NCBI GenBank assembly: GCA_020747065.1
Contig: JAGMVK010000009.1
Coordinates: 2,566,550-2,630,549, forward strand
Source: Cadophora sp. MPI-SDFR-AT-0126
Lineage: Eukaryota > Ascomycota > Leotiomycetes > Helotiales > Ploettnerulaceae
Direction: 5' to 3'
Length of the DNA: 64,000 nucleotides
Positions within the stretch are counted from its first letter, which is position 1. Every line of letters starts with the position of its first letter. Shown here piece after piece: positions 10,157 to 21,465 of this stretch. The notes below the pieces were generated by a model. It was not told where the DNA came from and did no database searches. It was given only the letters and a program-made list of their open reading frames with translations. Made by a program: the position numbers and the translations under genes.

Positions 10157-12084
10157 CTACGCAATAGACCATTCATGATCCGAATTCCGCACGTACGGCG
10201 CCAAGCCCGCCACATCCCCCTTGCCATGTGCCTGCACCTCCCCATTCCCCAGAAACGCAAACCGATTCTTATATCTATACCGAATATTATAATCTTCAAA
10301 CCGTGGTTCCTTGATGGTTTTCAGAAAATGGATAGTCTGTTCGTTCCGTCTACCGTCAGCTAGCTATTGAGTAGAAGTGAAAGGAAGGAAAGGATGAGCT
10401 AGCTAGCTCGTCGTCGACTTACAGATCCAGGCCAGAGATAAATTCGATTCTTGATTTTGCCGTCTTTGAACCAGCTACGACACTCTTCTTGCCACACTGT
10501 GGTTTGGTGGAACTCATCGAAATGAGCGTAGATGTCGTCGAGCGCCTCTTGCTTGACGTCCATGCTTATGATCCCTTCCGTCTGCATCTTCCTCATCATC
10601 TTGATCGCGTACTCGACGCTCGTTTCAATCGAGGGCAAGAGGGTCCCGCTTGACCACGTCGCTCCCGGGCCGACAATCGTGTAGAAGTTTGGGAAACGGG
10701 GGGCCGAGAGGCCGAGGTAGAGATTTGGGCCTTTGCCCCAGTCTTCGTCTAGCGTCGTGCCGTTGCTGCTGTTGATGACCTTGAAGGCCGGACGAAAGGC
10801 GACCTGAAATCCCGTGGCACAGACAAGAACATCGAGCTTGTGCAACTGTCCATCTTCAGTGGTGATTCCTTCGGGCGTTACCCTCTGGATATTGCTGAAC
10901 ACGGGCTGGACATTCTCTCTCGTCAGTGCTTCGAGATAACCATCTCCAGGAGAAATCCGCCGGCACCCGGGAGACCACTTTGGGATGATAAATTCCTTAA
11001 GCTTCTCATTCCCGGGACCGATGCGACGAGTCATCTCGGTAGTGATTACCTCGCGGAATTTGTTAGACATTTCAGAGCCTTGTTGATACATGCCGAAGAG
11101 CGAGTTGATTTCTGCTTCGATTTTCTTGCGGAATTGGAGGAGATATGCAGGGTCTTCGTTGAATCTCTTCTTGTCTTCGGTAGTGAAGGTGTACTGTCGC
11201 TTGCTAGGCTCTTGCTCTGCTCCTTTGAGTAACTCCTCATTGAGAACACCTGAAATCTGTTAGATCCCGCTATTAGAGGGAAAGGAAGTAAGTCACTTAC
11301 CACCACCAAACGGAGGACTAATCCACGTCGGACTCCTCATAAACACCTTCAAGTCCTTCGCTTCCTTCTGCAACTGTGGCACAATCTGTACGCTCGTACT
11401 CCCCGTCCCAATAACTCCCACCGCCTTCCCTTTAAAATCAACGCTATGATCCCACTTGGCCGAATGCATCAACGCCCCGCCAAAATCATGTAACCCCTCA
11501 ATATCGGGCCATCTCCAGTTATTCAAAATCCCGCTCCCATTCACAAGCACGTGGCACCAATCCTCCCACTTTTCCCCACTCACCTGGTCCTCCAGTACAA
11601 CCATCCACCTACCCCTTTTATCATCCCACCGCGCTTCCACAAGCTTCGTATTGAGCTTCATATACTTCCTGCTGCCATGCCGCTCCGCAAACCGCTCAAA
11701 GTACTGCTGGATCTCCGGCCCGTACGCAAAATAATGGCTCCAGTTCGGATTCGGGTCCCAGGAGTACGTGTACAAGTGGCTCGGGATATCGCACGCCACG
11801 CCCGGGTACGTATTCTCGTACCAGGTGCCCCCGAAATGGGCGTTCTTCTCAAAGAGGGTGAGCTCCCAGGAGTTCGGGTCAAGCATGCGCTCGAGTTTGT
11901 AGGCCAGGCAGAGCCCGCTTGCGCCTGCGCCGACGCAGGCGATGCGCAGTTTCGAGGGCTTGGAGTGGTATTGTGGAAGAATCTTGTAGGGTTCTTGGGG
12001 GAAGTTGTGAGGGCAGCGGACGCCGACACCGTTTGTGGTGCTGCTGCTGATGCTGTTGGGGATGGGCACTGCTGAGGGAGCCAT
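10157..12084 (-). CDS. Baeyer-Villiger-type FAD monooxygenase 1
   Basis: Flavoprotein monooxygenase of about 596 aa that would insert oxygen next to a ketone using NADPH and O2. Exons 12084-11301, 11249-10423, 10336-10157 (1791 nt). Visible motifs: FAD Rossmann site CVGAGASGLC, the FGGTWYENTYPGVACDIPSHLYTYSW substrate/FAD segment typical of cyclohexanone/phenylacetone-type enzymes, the fingerprint-like FGGALMHSAKWD, the NADPH Rossmann site VIGTGSTSVQIVP, and LVCATGFQVAFRP. The last exon carries the conserved C-terminus with EPRFEDYNIRYRYKNRFAFLGNG, which confirms it. A long Pro/Ser-rich N-terminus precedes the flavin domain. It is paralogous to the monooxygenase at 30685-32566. The substrate is not deducible. 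Confidence 0.9.
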
Positions 12085-12927
12085 GGTGAGCGTCGTGGGA
12101 GTAAAGAAACCTCTCGTGCACGGTAATCGCGACGAGAAGAGAGTTCGTTTGCACAGTGATTGGAGACTGACTACCTGAGGTTCAGACAGAAGAAAACGGC
12201 AGCAGAATCAACAAGCAGATACTTAAGCGATCATGTGCCAATGCGCTTAGAGAACCTCACCCTTCCTTAATTGCGGTAATACCGGGGCTCATGTGAATAG
12301 CCTGTGGTACGGCCCTAGGATTTCATCCTTCTTCCTAGCTAGCCATGGCGAGCTTCTCAGTAACCGGAAACTCATATCCCAGGCTTGGAGTTTTCCCGAC
12401 CGGTGAAGAGCCCTGAACTTCTGCAGTTGCCCCTGGTCGAGGATGTTACTTTGCCTAGCCATGGACAGGGGGAGGGGGATCCAGGCATTGCTGGCAGAGA
12501 AACCACTCCTATGATCGCCTACCTGGGCAAGGCGGCATGGTATGTGGAGGGATGGTCGAGACTTGCATGGAGAGCCTTGCATGGTTGGTATGCGGGGAAG
12601 CCAGAGTCGGAAAAGGATTACCGGCGTCGCTAACATGAACAAGGGAGCTGAGCAGATCTACCATAATGACTTGTTGCGCGAATGGGTCATTGAAATTTGG
12701 GGGGTTGAGTACGCTTAGTCGAGCGAATCTGCGCAGGGGTGAGAGGCGTGAGCCCCGGTCGAGCGAGAGAGGGTGTGTAAGGCTCCTATGGTGTACGATT
12801 GATTCGGTACGACTGGAGGCTTTGTTTGCACCTGCAATGATGTGAACTACGGTATCACTGAGGTCATCGTCAACAACAACAACAACAACAAGATGCTGAG
12901 ACTCTCTAAGATAAATTCAAAAGCCAA
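12085..12927. other. Intergenic spacer between monooxygenase 1 and the CoA ligase
   Basis: Contains the promoter of monooxygenase 1 on the left side. A (CAA)n run lies at about 12872-12891. Reading frames at 12289-12642 lack recognisable domains on either strand. No repeat element or RNA gene was recognised. Confidence 0.45.
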
Positions 12928-14765
12928 TCAAAACCGTGCCTTTGTCTGTTTCTCCAAGAGCTTAGCATCAGCTTTCGACCATTCCCTCATCACCTTTCTC
13001 TGAATCTTCCCGCTTGCCAACTTCGGCACTTCATCTACAAACGTGACTCCTCCCACCAACCACTTATGCTTTGCAACTCTCGGTTTAATCCATTCCTTTA
13101 TATCCCAACTTGTCACCTTTCCTTTCGCCGCATCTTGAATCGTGACGTATGCTCGTGGCCATTCCTCGCCGTGCAGTATTATGCCAACCACCGCCGCATC
13201 TGCAATGTGTTCATGCTCAAGCAGCACGGCCTCAAGCTCTGCGGGTGCTACTTGCAGCGCGTTGACCTTGATGAGCTCCTTCAACGCGTCAATAGATATA
13301 AACAACATTTTGTCAGCAGAGGGGACGGACGCACCTTCTTTCGGTCCACAATCCAAAAGTAGCCCCTGTTGTCGCAAATAGCCACGTCGCCAGTCTTCAG
13401 CCATTTGTCACTGCTAATCGCCTCCTTTGTCGCAACATTGTTTTTCCAATACCTCAGGCAGACTTGTGGCCCGCGGATATACACCTCCCCAGGCTCCCCT
13501 AGCGCCACCTCGTTCCCATTATCGTCTAGAAGTTTGCATTCCGTGTTTGGATCCAGCTGTCCCACACTGCCGGAACCATCGCGCACGCCGCCCGGAACAT
13601 GAATGGCACCGCAGGTCACTTCCGTCATCCCCCATCCCTGATTAATCTGAAGGTTGAAGCGTCTCGAGACATCGTTCTGGAGTTCTTTGGAAAGCGGTGC
13701 AGCGCCACACAGAATGTCCGTTACGCTGCTGATGTCGTATCTTGTTGTCTCTGGCCGTTTACTCAACATGACTAGAATTGGGGGAGCTACCTGAAGGTGC
13801 GTGATCTTGTGCTCTTGAATCACTTTCAGGAAGTCTTCGAAGACGAATTGCTTCATAACGTAAACTGGGATTTGGAGTTTGGCAGCCATGGCGATAGTGT
13901 AAAGCTGTCCGTATGCGTGGTAGAGTGGCAGGAATCCGACCCATCGTTCTGGTGGGTGGTTGTTCTTGTCGAATGGTTTGTGGAGGTATTTCATGTATAA
14001 TGTTTGCTCAATGTTGGCAATGAGGTTGTGGTGACTGACGCAAACCCCTTTTGGGAGACCACTAAAAAAAAAGTATCAGTATGCTGTTGGAACGGGAAGA
14101 ATGGAGGAGCCTAATGCAAGTTGACATACGTCGTTCCGGAAGAGTAATTTATCGTTGCTACCGTGTTGACTGATTCTTCTCCATTGGCTTTTGGCCAATT
14201 GTATTGTTCTCCATCAGACGGGCTTCCAATTAGACATCTCCAATCCTCGATACCATATTTTGACGAATTTTCAGAGTCTGAAAACTGGAATATACAGCGC
14301 TTTGACACCCCAGCCTGGGCAGCGGCTGCAACTGCTGTTTCGAGCATTGTCGGGTGAGCCAATATTATTTTCGCCTCGGTGTTCTTGATTTGATGTACAA
14401 TCTCTTCACTTTGATTAGCTAGCCCAGGCAAACGAGAAGGGTCACTGACCGGATAACGTGTATACTGGGTTGGCGCCGCTGAACGCATATCCAGCACTAA
14501 CAACTCCAAGATACGCCACGGGAATAAAGATGTGATTTGGAGTATATATCATAACGACGTCACCTTTCTTCAAGCCCATCCTCTCCAGGCCAAATGCTAA
14601 TCGTTTTACCCACCGGAGTGACTGAGACAGGGACAACGACACACTTGTATCTTTGGAGTCGATCCATAATGGCTTCGTTGAGACTGTTTCCCCAGGCGGG
14701 AAGAGGTAAGTCAAAAGATCAACTTGGGGGATCGACAGCGGGGGAAAAGGTGAGGTCAACGGCAT
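12928..14765 (-). CDS. Acyl-CoA ligase, 4-coumarate-CoA ligase-like
   Basis: ANL-superfamily ligase of about 560 aa that activates a carboxylic acid to its CoA thioester through an adenylate. Exons 14765-14450, 14418-14130, 14061-13335, 13278-12928 (1683 nt). Motifs: P-loop YSSGTTGLPKGV spliced across intron 2, FLPLYHAYG, QGWGMTEVTCGA, YIRGPQVCLRYWKN, TGDVAICDNRGYFWIVDRKKELIKV across intron 3, and the catalytic-Lys motif PKLASGKIQRKVMR. Intron 1 is only 31 nt (14419-14449) if the frame is to be kept, which is unusually short. The C-terminus KARF is not a peroxisomal signal. It is divergently transcribed from SDR 1 (363 bp apart), so co-regulation is likely. In the cluster it would feed acids into CoA-dependent steps. 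Confidence 0.88.
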
Positions 14766-15128
14766 CTCGCAGTCTTTCTCTGCTCAGACTGGCGAAGGAC
14801 AAAATAGTAAAGGAAGATAATTGCAATTGGCAAGGCTACGAAGATAGAGAATAAATAGATCTCGTCGCTACCCAAGTCCGAGGTAATAGCGAAAGCATAC
14901 TCTACCAATCGCTGGGGGGTGGGATAGATCCCAGTAGTGCGGGGAGCATGGCCCGAGCAGCCCGAGGCTATCGCAAGGCGGGCTTGGGAAAAGGAAAATG
15001 ATCGACTTGACCTCTCTGTGTTTGTTAATCAATTTCACAAACAAATGCAATTGATATTAAAAGCTGATCTTTCACCTCTCTGTCCTCCCGGAACACAATG
15101 AGATCGAGCTTGACCCTCATCTCCCACG
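14766..15128. promoter_or_regulatory. Divergent promoter region, CoA ligase / SDR 1
   Basis: A 363-bp region between the start codons of two divergently transcribed cluster genes. It must hold both promoters. I did not find an unambiguous CGG-inverted repeat of the kind bound by Zn2Cys6 factors; single CGG/CCG triplets occur, for example in 'cctcccggaaca' near 15083. A pyrimidine-rich stretch precedes the SDR start. Confidence 0.5.
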
Positions 15129-16193
15129 ATGTCTGAATTACGCGATTTCGAGGGCCTCTTCCGCTTGGATGGGAAAGTGGCCCTTGTCACCGGAGGCGAG
15201 TTCACGCCTCAAGAGAGAACAAAGAGACAACACGCTGAAGAAGAAGCTTTAGGATCCCGAGGGCTGGGCCTTCATACCGCGACGGCATTCCTGCGTGCGG
15301 GAGCTGCGAAAGTCTTCATCACCGCGCGGAAGGCTGGCGGACCGCAGGGTATCGACCAGGCGGTGGCCAGGCTCAACAAGCTTCCCGGTGTGAAGGGCCA
15401 CGCGACTGGCATTCCAGCAAATGCATCCAGCGAGGAAGAGATTGTCCGTCTTGTCAAGGCGGTTGAGAAAGAGGCAGGAAAGCTAGACATTCTGGTTGCC
15501 AATGCCGGCGCGACTTGGGGATCGAGATTCGAGGATGCGCCCGACCATGCGAGTCAGAAAATCTTGGATCTGAATGTGAGGGGTGTGTTTCTGTTGGCGC
15601 AGAAGTGAGTGGTGCTTTGTGCGCTCTGTGCCCTCTCAGGCGCAAACAAACGTCGTTGACAACGAGCAGGTTTGCGCCGCTTCTTCAAGCATCAGGGACA
15701 AAACAGGATCCTTCGAGGATCGTGATCGTGAGTTCTACTGCTGGGACGAATGTTCCCCATGTCGGCGACAATGGTACAATCATGTATTCGGTTTCCAAAG
15801 CCGCTGCTCATGTGAGTTCTCGAAGGCGGGAAGGGCGGTACGAAAACTGAAGCGCAGCAGCATCTTGGGAGGAATCTTGCGATCGAATTAGGACCAACCA
15901 ATATAACAACAAATGTAGTGGCACCCGGCTTCTTCCCCAGCAAGTTGGCATCAGGCCTGATTGAGAAACTGGGCGGTACGTCTGAGCTGGAAGAGGCCAA
16001 TCCACGCAAGCGGCTGGGGGAGCCTGAAGATATCGCTGGAGTAATGCTATACCTTTGCTCTCCCGCGGGGAGCTACATGTGAGTTTTCACGTCTTATCGT
16101 TATTTCAAGGACTTGACAGGCAGTAGCAATGGTGTGGACATCAGAGTTGACGGTGGGATGATTCTTGGTGCGGGACGACACTCAAAACTATGA
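15129..16193 (+). CDS. Short-chain dehydrogenase/reductase 1 with peroxisomal SKL end
   Basis: NAD(P)-dependent SDR of 282 aa. Exons 15129-15195, 15253-15604, 15670-15811, 15861-16078, 16124-16193 (849 nt). Motifs: cofactor glycine motif TGGSRGLG formed across intron 1, NAGA (VANAGATWG), catalytic Ser in VSSTAG, Tyr-Lys pair in YSVSK, and the C-terminal VDGGMILGAG typical of bacterial FabG-like enzymes. The last three residues are Ser-Lys-Leu, a canonical PTS1, so a peroxisomal site is predicted. Intron 1 (15196-15252) has a GC donor (G|GCGAGT) and AG acceptor and is 57 nt, a multiple of three without stops; a reading that ignores it adds 19 residues inside the cofactor loop. Likely role: oxidation of a hydroxyacyl intermediate or a secondary alcohol. 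Confidence 0.9.
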
Positions 16194-16838
16194 AAAGCTT
16201 TTATTTTTCTAGGCCCTATATTACTATGCTGCTTTTTCTGTCAAAACAAGTTCTGTCCTTGTCGCGAAGCTATGACAAAAGCATACTCCCAGAGTGTACA
16301 CCGCGGCTGGACGAAGTGTACAATTCCCGACGGTTGGCATATTTGGACTCTATTATAATAATTTCTCGTAAATTATTGCTAATATAATACTTATATGGGC
16401 TATTTTATATTCTATCACGCAGTTTAAATAGATTTTGTTTAGAGAATCTAAGCTTTTTGATTAGGCCTCGGCTAAAGAGTGCACGGGCCGCATTCTCAAA
16501 ACCCAACATATGGCGACAGCACAACGACAACCCCCACAGACCGCGCGGGGTAGTTGTCCCACCAGAGCCTGGCAAACGTTTTCCGCCAGCGCCGAGTGGT
16601 CGAATTTCAACGCCGGAACCCCTGACCAAGGACAATCCGGTTCCCATTGGCTTCTCCCTAACGCAGTAAGTAACCTACGCCTCACTTGGTTCCAGTGCGC
16701 GTCACTGGCCATTTTCTGGAAAAAGACCTCAAGTCATTGTTGCAATATAATTCTGAAATCGAATTCATCAACAGCCTCGCACATCTGCACAGTATTTTCG
16801 TTTCACACATTCAAGAATACACTGCAAGATCTTTAAAT
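16194..16838. other. Spacer between SDR 1 and the P450 gene
   Basis: Includes an AT-rich stretch at about 16360-16440 and frames at 16405-16836 on both strands that show no recognisable domain. The P450 promoter must lie in its right part. No RNA or repeat is evident. Confidence 0.4.
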
Positions 16839-18597
16839 ATGGAGGCGACAGCTCCCCGGACCTTTTGGGGGCTCATTGGCTTCTTCCTCACCGTTTCCAT
16901 AAGCTTAGTAAAACACCGTCGCCCACATTCAAGTAGATTTGCTGACATCGTTTTCCCAGGGCGTTATTTACTGTGTGTGCCTCGTAGGTGATGTCTCTTA
17001 ATTGGAATGGGCACCCACTGAACAACTTCCCCAGGCAATCTACCGTCTAACCCTCGACCCGCTTGCCAAATTTCCAGGTCCAAAACTAAATGCCATTTCC
17101 CCCATTCCCGGAATCCGTGCTCTTCTCAGAGGTCGTATCGCCTTTGAAAACAAGCTGCTTCATGACAAGTATGGCCCCGTGGTCCGAGTTTCCCCCACAG
17201 AATTACACTTCAACTCCGTGCAAGCGTGGGAAGACATCTACGGGCACCGTCCAGGACATCCCAACTTCCACAAAGACCCAGTGCACGTGGGATCTGTGGA
17301 GCCTCTTGCAGGAGTCACCACTCTCACGATGGCAGATGATGCGAATCACGCACGCCAACGCCGGGCCCTAGCTCATTCTTTTTCTCAAAAAGCTCTCGTT
17401 GAACAAGAAGACATCATACAAGACTATGTATCCCAATTCATCAAGCATTTGGGGCGCCTGGCAGCCAATAACGAGGCCTTCAACATGGTGAATTGGCTCA
17501 ACTTCACGACCTTCGACATCATTGGCGACCTCGCCTTCGGGGAACCCTTCGGCTGCCTTGCTTCAGGAGAATTCCACTTCTGGGTGTCCCTCATCTTTGA
17601 GACCGTCAAAGCAGGTGCAATGGAACAGGCCACGCGGCGCTTCGCCACCGCCGGTTCCACTTTCCAGAACTTGCTGTTGAAATGCATTCCCAGTGAGATG
17701 CGGGAGGGGAGGAGAAAACACCTGAAATTCAGCACGGAGAAAGTCATGAGGAGACTTGAAAACGAGAATACGGATCACAAGGACTTTATCTGGTATGTCT
17801 TGAAGCAGAAGGAGAGGTTCAATTTGCATCAGGATGAGATTGTCGTCAATTCCGCTCTGTTTATTGTCGCTGGGAGCGAGACAACGGCTAATGCCCTGAG
17901 TGGGATGTTGGCTCGGTTGATTTACAACCCAGACAAATACGAGACGCTATGTAAAGAAATCAGGAGCGCTTTCAAAGAGGAGTCTGAGGTCAGATATGAG
18001 AAGTTGAGCCAGTTGACGTACCTGAATGCCGTTATTGAGGAAGGATTGCGCATCCATCCCCCTGTCCCGACAGGCCTGCTGAGAACGGTTCCAAAGAACG
18101 GCGACACTGTTGATGGATATTTGGTTCCAGGCGGGGTAAGCATGCCCTTCCCCTGCTCGAGTCAAAACTGACGTATTGTGAAAGACTGCAGTCTCTGTAG
18201 GTTCCTGGGCGGCGTCCCACAACGAGAACAACTTCCGCGACGCAGACAGCTTCATTCCGGAGCGATGGATCGATCGCGCCTACGACAGTGATCTGAAAAA
18301 AGCCGCGCAGCCATTCTCGCTGGGCCCAAGAGGATGCATTGGGAAACAGTAAGCTACTTTCCTGGCCCATGTCCACTTTGCTCGGGCTCTACCTCGAACA
18401 TTGATGAGCTGATATTGAGAAGCCTGAGTTACTTGGAGATGAGAATCATACTAGCCAGGCTTTTGTGGAATTTCGATATTGTTTCAGTGGACGGAGCGCC
18501 GAATTGGAACCCAGAGAATGAGATGGGGAGAGCGAGGGCGTTCATGACGTGGGAGAAGCCGGATCTGATTTTGAAACTTGTCCCTGTTAGGCGGTGA
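16839..18597 (+). CDS. Cytochrome P450 monooxygenase
   Basis: Microsomal heme-thiolate oxygenase of 511 aa. Exons 16839-16907, 16960-16983, 17035-18135, 18185-18348, 18420-18597 (1536 nt). The N-terminus has one membrane anchor (FWGLIGFFLTVSISLGVIYCVCLAIYRL in total, assembled through a 24-nt micro-exon), then LDPLAKFPGPKL. Motifs: I-helix AGSETTANAL, ExxR as EEGLR, PERW, and heme-binding FSLGPRGCIGK with Cys ligand. Overall length and the LAKFPGPK start resemble fungal P450s of the isotrichodermin C-15 hydroxylase type, but the family number cannot be assigned by eye. It stands convergent to the ALDH gene. Likely role: initial hydroxylation of the substrate. Confidence 0.9.
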
Positions 18598-18902
18598 AAT
18601 CCTGGTTTGGCTCTAACATGTCAAAAGTGTTGTGTTGTCGGGAATTGATTGAAACAAATTTTGGATACTTACGCACAAATGTATGACAATTCCCATTAGT
18701 GACTATGACGCCCGTTGCTATTGCTCTAATGTGGATTCATTTTGCTTGGGCATTCCTCAGGAGTAAAATCCCTGGTGTGTTGTGACTGTTTGCGATTAGT
18801 GAGTAGGTAGTGACAGAAGTTCAGACTGGACAGTGACACAACAATTGATACCAGGTTTTACTTGAAACTTCAATGTAAAGGAACGTTATGATTTATTGAT
18901 TT

Positions 18903-20417
18903 CTAGTAAGTCATATTGATCATCACAGTCTTCGTATCCGTAAAAGCCCTCAAGGCAGCAATGCCACACTCTCTGCCGATTCCGCTCTCCTTTGTACCCC
19001 CAAACGGCGCAGACATAAAAGACAAACTGACACAATTGACCCCCACCATCCCACTATCAAAATCACTTGCCATCCTCATTGCGCGATTGATATCTTGTGT
19101 AAATACCCCCGCCATCAACCCGAAGTTGGTATTGTTGGCTTTCTCAAGAATCTCTTCCTCAGCCTTGAATGAATTTAGCACTGCAACGGGACCGAAAATC
19201 TCTTGTGTAATAATCTCAGCATTGGAGTCGACATTGGTGAAGACTGTGGGCTCGATAAAGAAACCTTTGTCGCCAACGCGGGAACCACCTGTGAGGAGCG
19301 TCCCTTGACCATTTTTGCCGCGCTCAATGAAGCCTGACACGCAGTCGAACTGAGCCTTATCAATCAACGGCCCCATTACTGTTGATTCAGCATCAGGATC
19401 TCCAATTGTCTTGGCCTTTGCCAGAAGAGCTTGCTTGTAACCTTCAACAAATTTGTCGTAGATGCCTTCTTGCACATAGACTCGCGTGGCAGCAAAACAA
19501 ACTTGACCGGTATTAGCAGTGAGTGCGTTGGCCGTCCACATAATTGCATTTTCCAGGTTGCAGTCATCGAAGACCACGGCAGGGGATTTGCCACCTAGCT
19601 CCAGCGTGACTCGTTTGAGATTAGATTTTGCGGCTGCCTCCTGGATGCGTTTCCCTACTCCGATAGAGCCGGTAAATGAGATTTTGCGGACCCTCATATG
19701 GCTGGAGAGAAGTGCTCCCGTCGAGCCGTCCCCGCTCAGAACTTGGAATACACCAGGCGGGAAGCCAGCTTCAACGATAATCGGGCCCAAAGCCAACGCC
19801 GCGAAGGGGGTCTTTTCCGAAGGCTTCAAGATAAAGCAATTGCCCGTGCAAAGAGCAGGCGCAGCTTTCAATCCAGCAGTGCCGAGAGGAGCATTCCAAG
19901 GCACAATCCCCGCCGTCACACCAAGCGGCTCGTTCCTCACAATCTTCAAGAACCCGTCCTCCTGAGGATACGACTCTCCTGCAAACTTATCGATCCAGCC
20001 GGCATTGTATTTGAATGCTTCAGCAGCAAGGCCCGTCTCGAACTTGCCAAAGGGACCATACGGAGCACCGAGCGTGATCCTGGTGAGCTCGGCGAGTGCG
20101 ACGCCATGTTTTTCGATAAGGGAGGCGAACTTGAGCATGATGTCTCGGCGGGTGTTGGGAGACATTTTCTTCCATGCGGGGAAGGCTGTTTCTGCTGCGG
20201 CAACAGCTGCATCGACGTCTTCTGCGCCTGCAAGGTCGACATCGTTTGCCACGAGGGAGTCATCCTTTGGGTTGAAAAGCTCTAGTTTCTTCGAGTTCTT
20301 CGAAGTAACGTACTAGAGAGTATTAATACAGCGTTTCCAAGAGAAGTTGAGGAGCCAGACTTGATTATTGATAAATAGCTGCTTTGGCAGATTTGACTTG
20401 CTAAACTTGAACTCCAT
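18903..20417 (-). CDS. NAD(P)-dependent aldehyde dehydrogenase
   Basis: Aldehyde dehydrogenase of 488 aa, the usual family length, oxidising an aldehyde to the acid. Exons 20417-20361 and 20312-18903 (1467 nt), with a 48-nt intron. The first exon supplies the start and the family opening QLFINNQ, joined to YVTSKNSKKLELFNP. Motifs: PWNAPL, KPSEKTP, cofactor FTGSIGVGKRI, catalytic Glu in ELGGKSP, catalytic Cys in NTGQVCFAATR, EIFGPV and NTNFGLMAGVFT. No organelle signal is seen, so it is likely cytosolic. It shares a divergent promoter region with the zinc alcohol dehydrogenase; together they could take an alcohol to an acid for the CoA ligase. Confidence 0.93.
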
Positions 20418-20764
20418 CCTCGAACTTTGGGGAAAGATGAAAGGAACCAGATGAGAATTGCTGAACGTGAGAACTACAGCAGCAGCATGTGATTGCAATG
20501 TGCTACTTACCCTCCTGTTTAGCAAGTAAGATCAGTCTTATGGTGACGCAGCCGTGTGTCCGATGTGGCCTTGTGCACGGAAAAGCTGCTGATAGTACTG
20601 ACTCATGGAACCAATAATGTGTGGGGAATGCGGGGGATTTTGAGTAAGGAGGGTCGGCCGTGTGAGGAGAAAGTGGAGGTGAGGGGGTGCAAGGGTTGGG
20701 GTGAAGCTAGATTTCGCCTGCAAGGAGCACGGCAGCTTTCAAGCGTGTTTTCCTCAGTTGATTG

Positions 20765-21060
20765 AATATCATAAAATAGTAATCACGATAATATCTTAAA
20801 ATTTAATAATCGATATTCCAAAATTTAATAATTAATTAACTAAAAATTAATAAGAGTTTTAAAAGAATATTAATGTATTTAAATGAAATTTTATTAAGTT
20901 TATTATATGTTATAAATTCTTATTTATTAATAATCTCGAATTAATTAAAATTTCGAAACTCTTAAAAACATATAATTTGTATATTAATTAAAGATTTTAA
21001 TTTAATAGCAATTTACTAAATAACTTTAGATATCATAAGGATTTTGATTTTCGATCGACT
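20765..21060. repeat. AT-rich, RIP-like island in a divergent promoter
   Basis: About 300 bp made almost only of A and T, rich in TTAATTAA and TAATAA, with sharp edges against ordinary sequence on both sides. It lies between the ALDH (left, minus) and ADH (right, plus) starts. The composition matches the RIP-decayed subtelomere at 44-48 kb and suggests the relic of a small inserted repeat. No open frame or terminal repeat can be read. Confidence 0.6.
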
Positions 21061-21465
21061 TGAGACAAGGGACAAGCGACAGCTTGGCGGAAGACACGCT
21101 TAACATCTGCCGTAACTGAAGGCTGAGCTTATGCGACTCAGACGGCGGCAGACCGTGGGGTGGCAGGGGCAGAGGACGGCGGCTGCTGTTTTCCTCGCCC
21201 GGAAGGACCTGGCTCCCTACTACTTGTGCATACCAAGAACTCTCGGCTCATTACATCCAGCCACTGAGCTAGTTCTGTGGTACGTTCGAGTCTAAATAAA
21301 ATTAATTAGTCAAATCATTTCAAAGGCGAATCCCGGATCCACCGACCTTCCTGTCACAGTTCCATGTGAATTTTCACCACCGAGCCCTGTGATTTGATTT
21401 CAATATAATTCATGTTCATCAAGGTTATCACAAGTCAGCGCACATATCGCCCGTCCAGATACAGG

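Noticed and set aside
9706..10299. 197-codon minus-strand frame after monooxygenase 1
   Set aside because: Its left-hand part overlaps the last exon of monooxygenase 1 in another frame, and the rest runs through a C/G homopolymer and low-complexity DNA.
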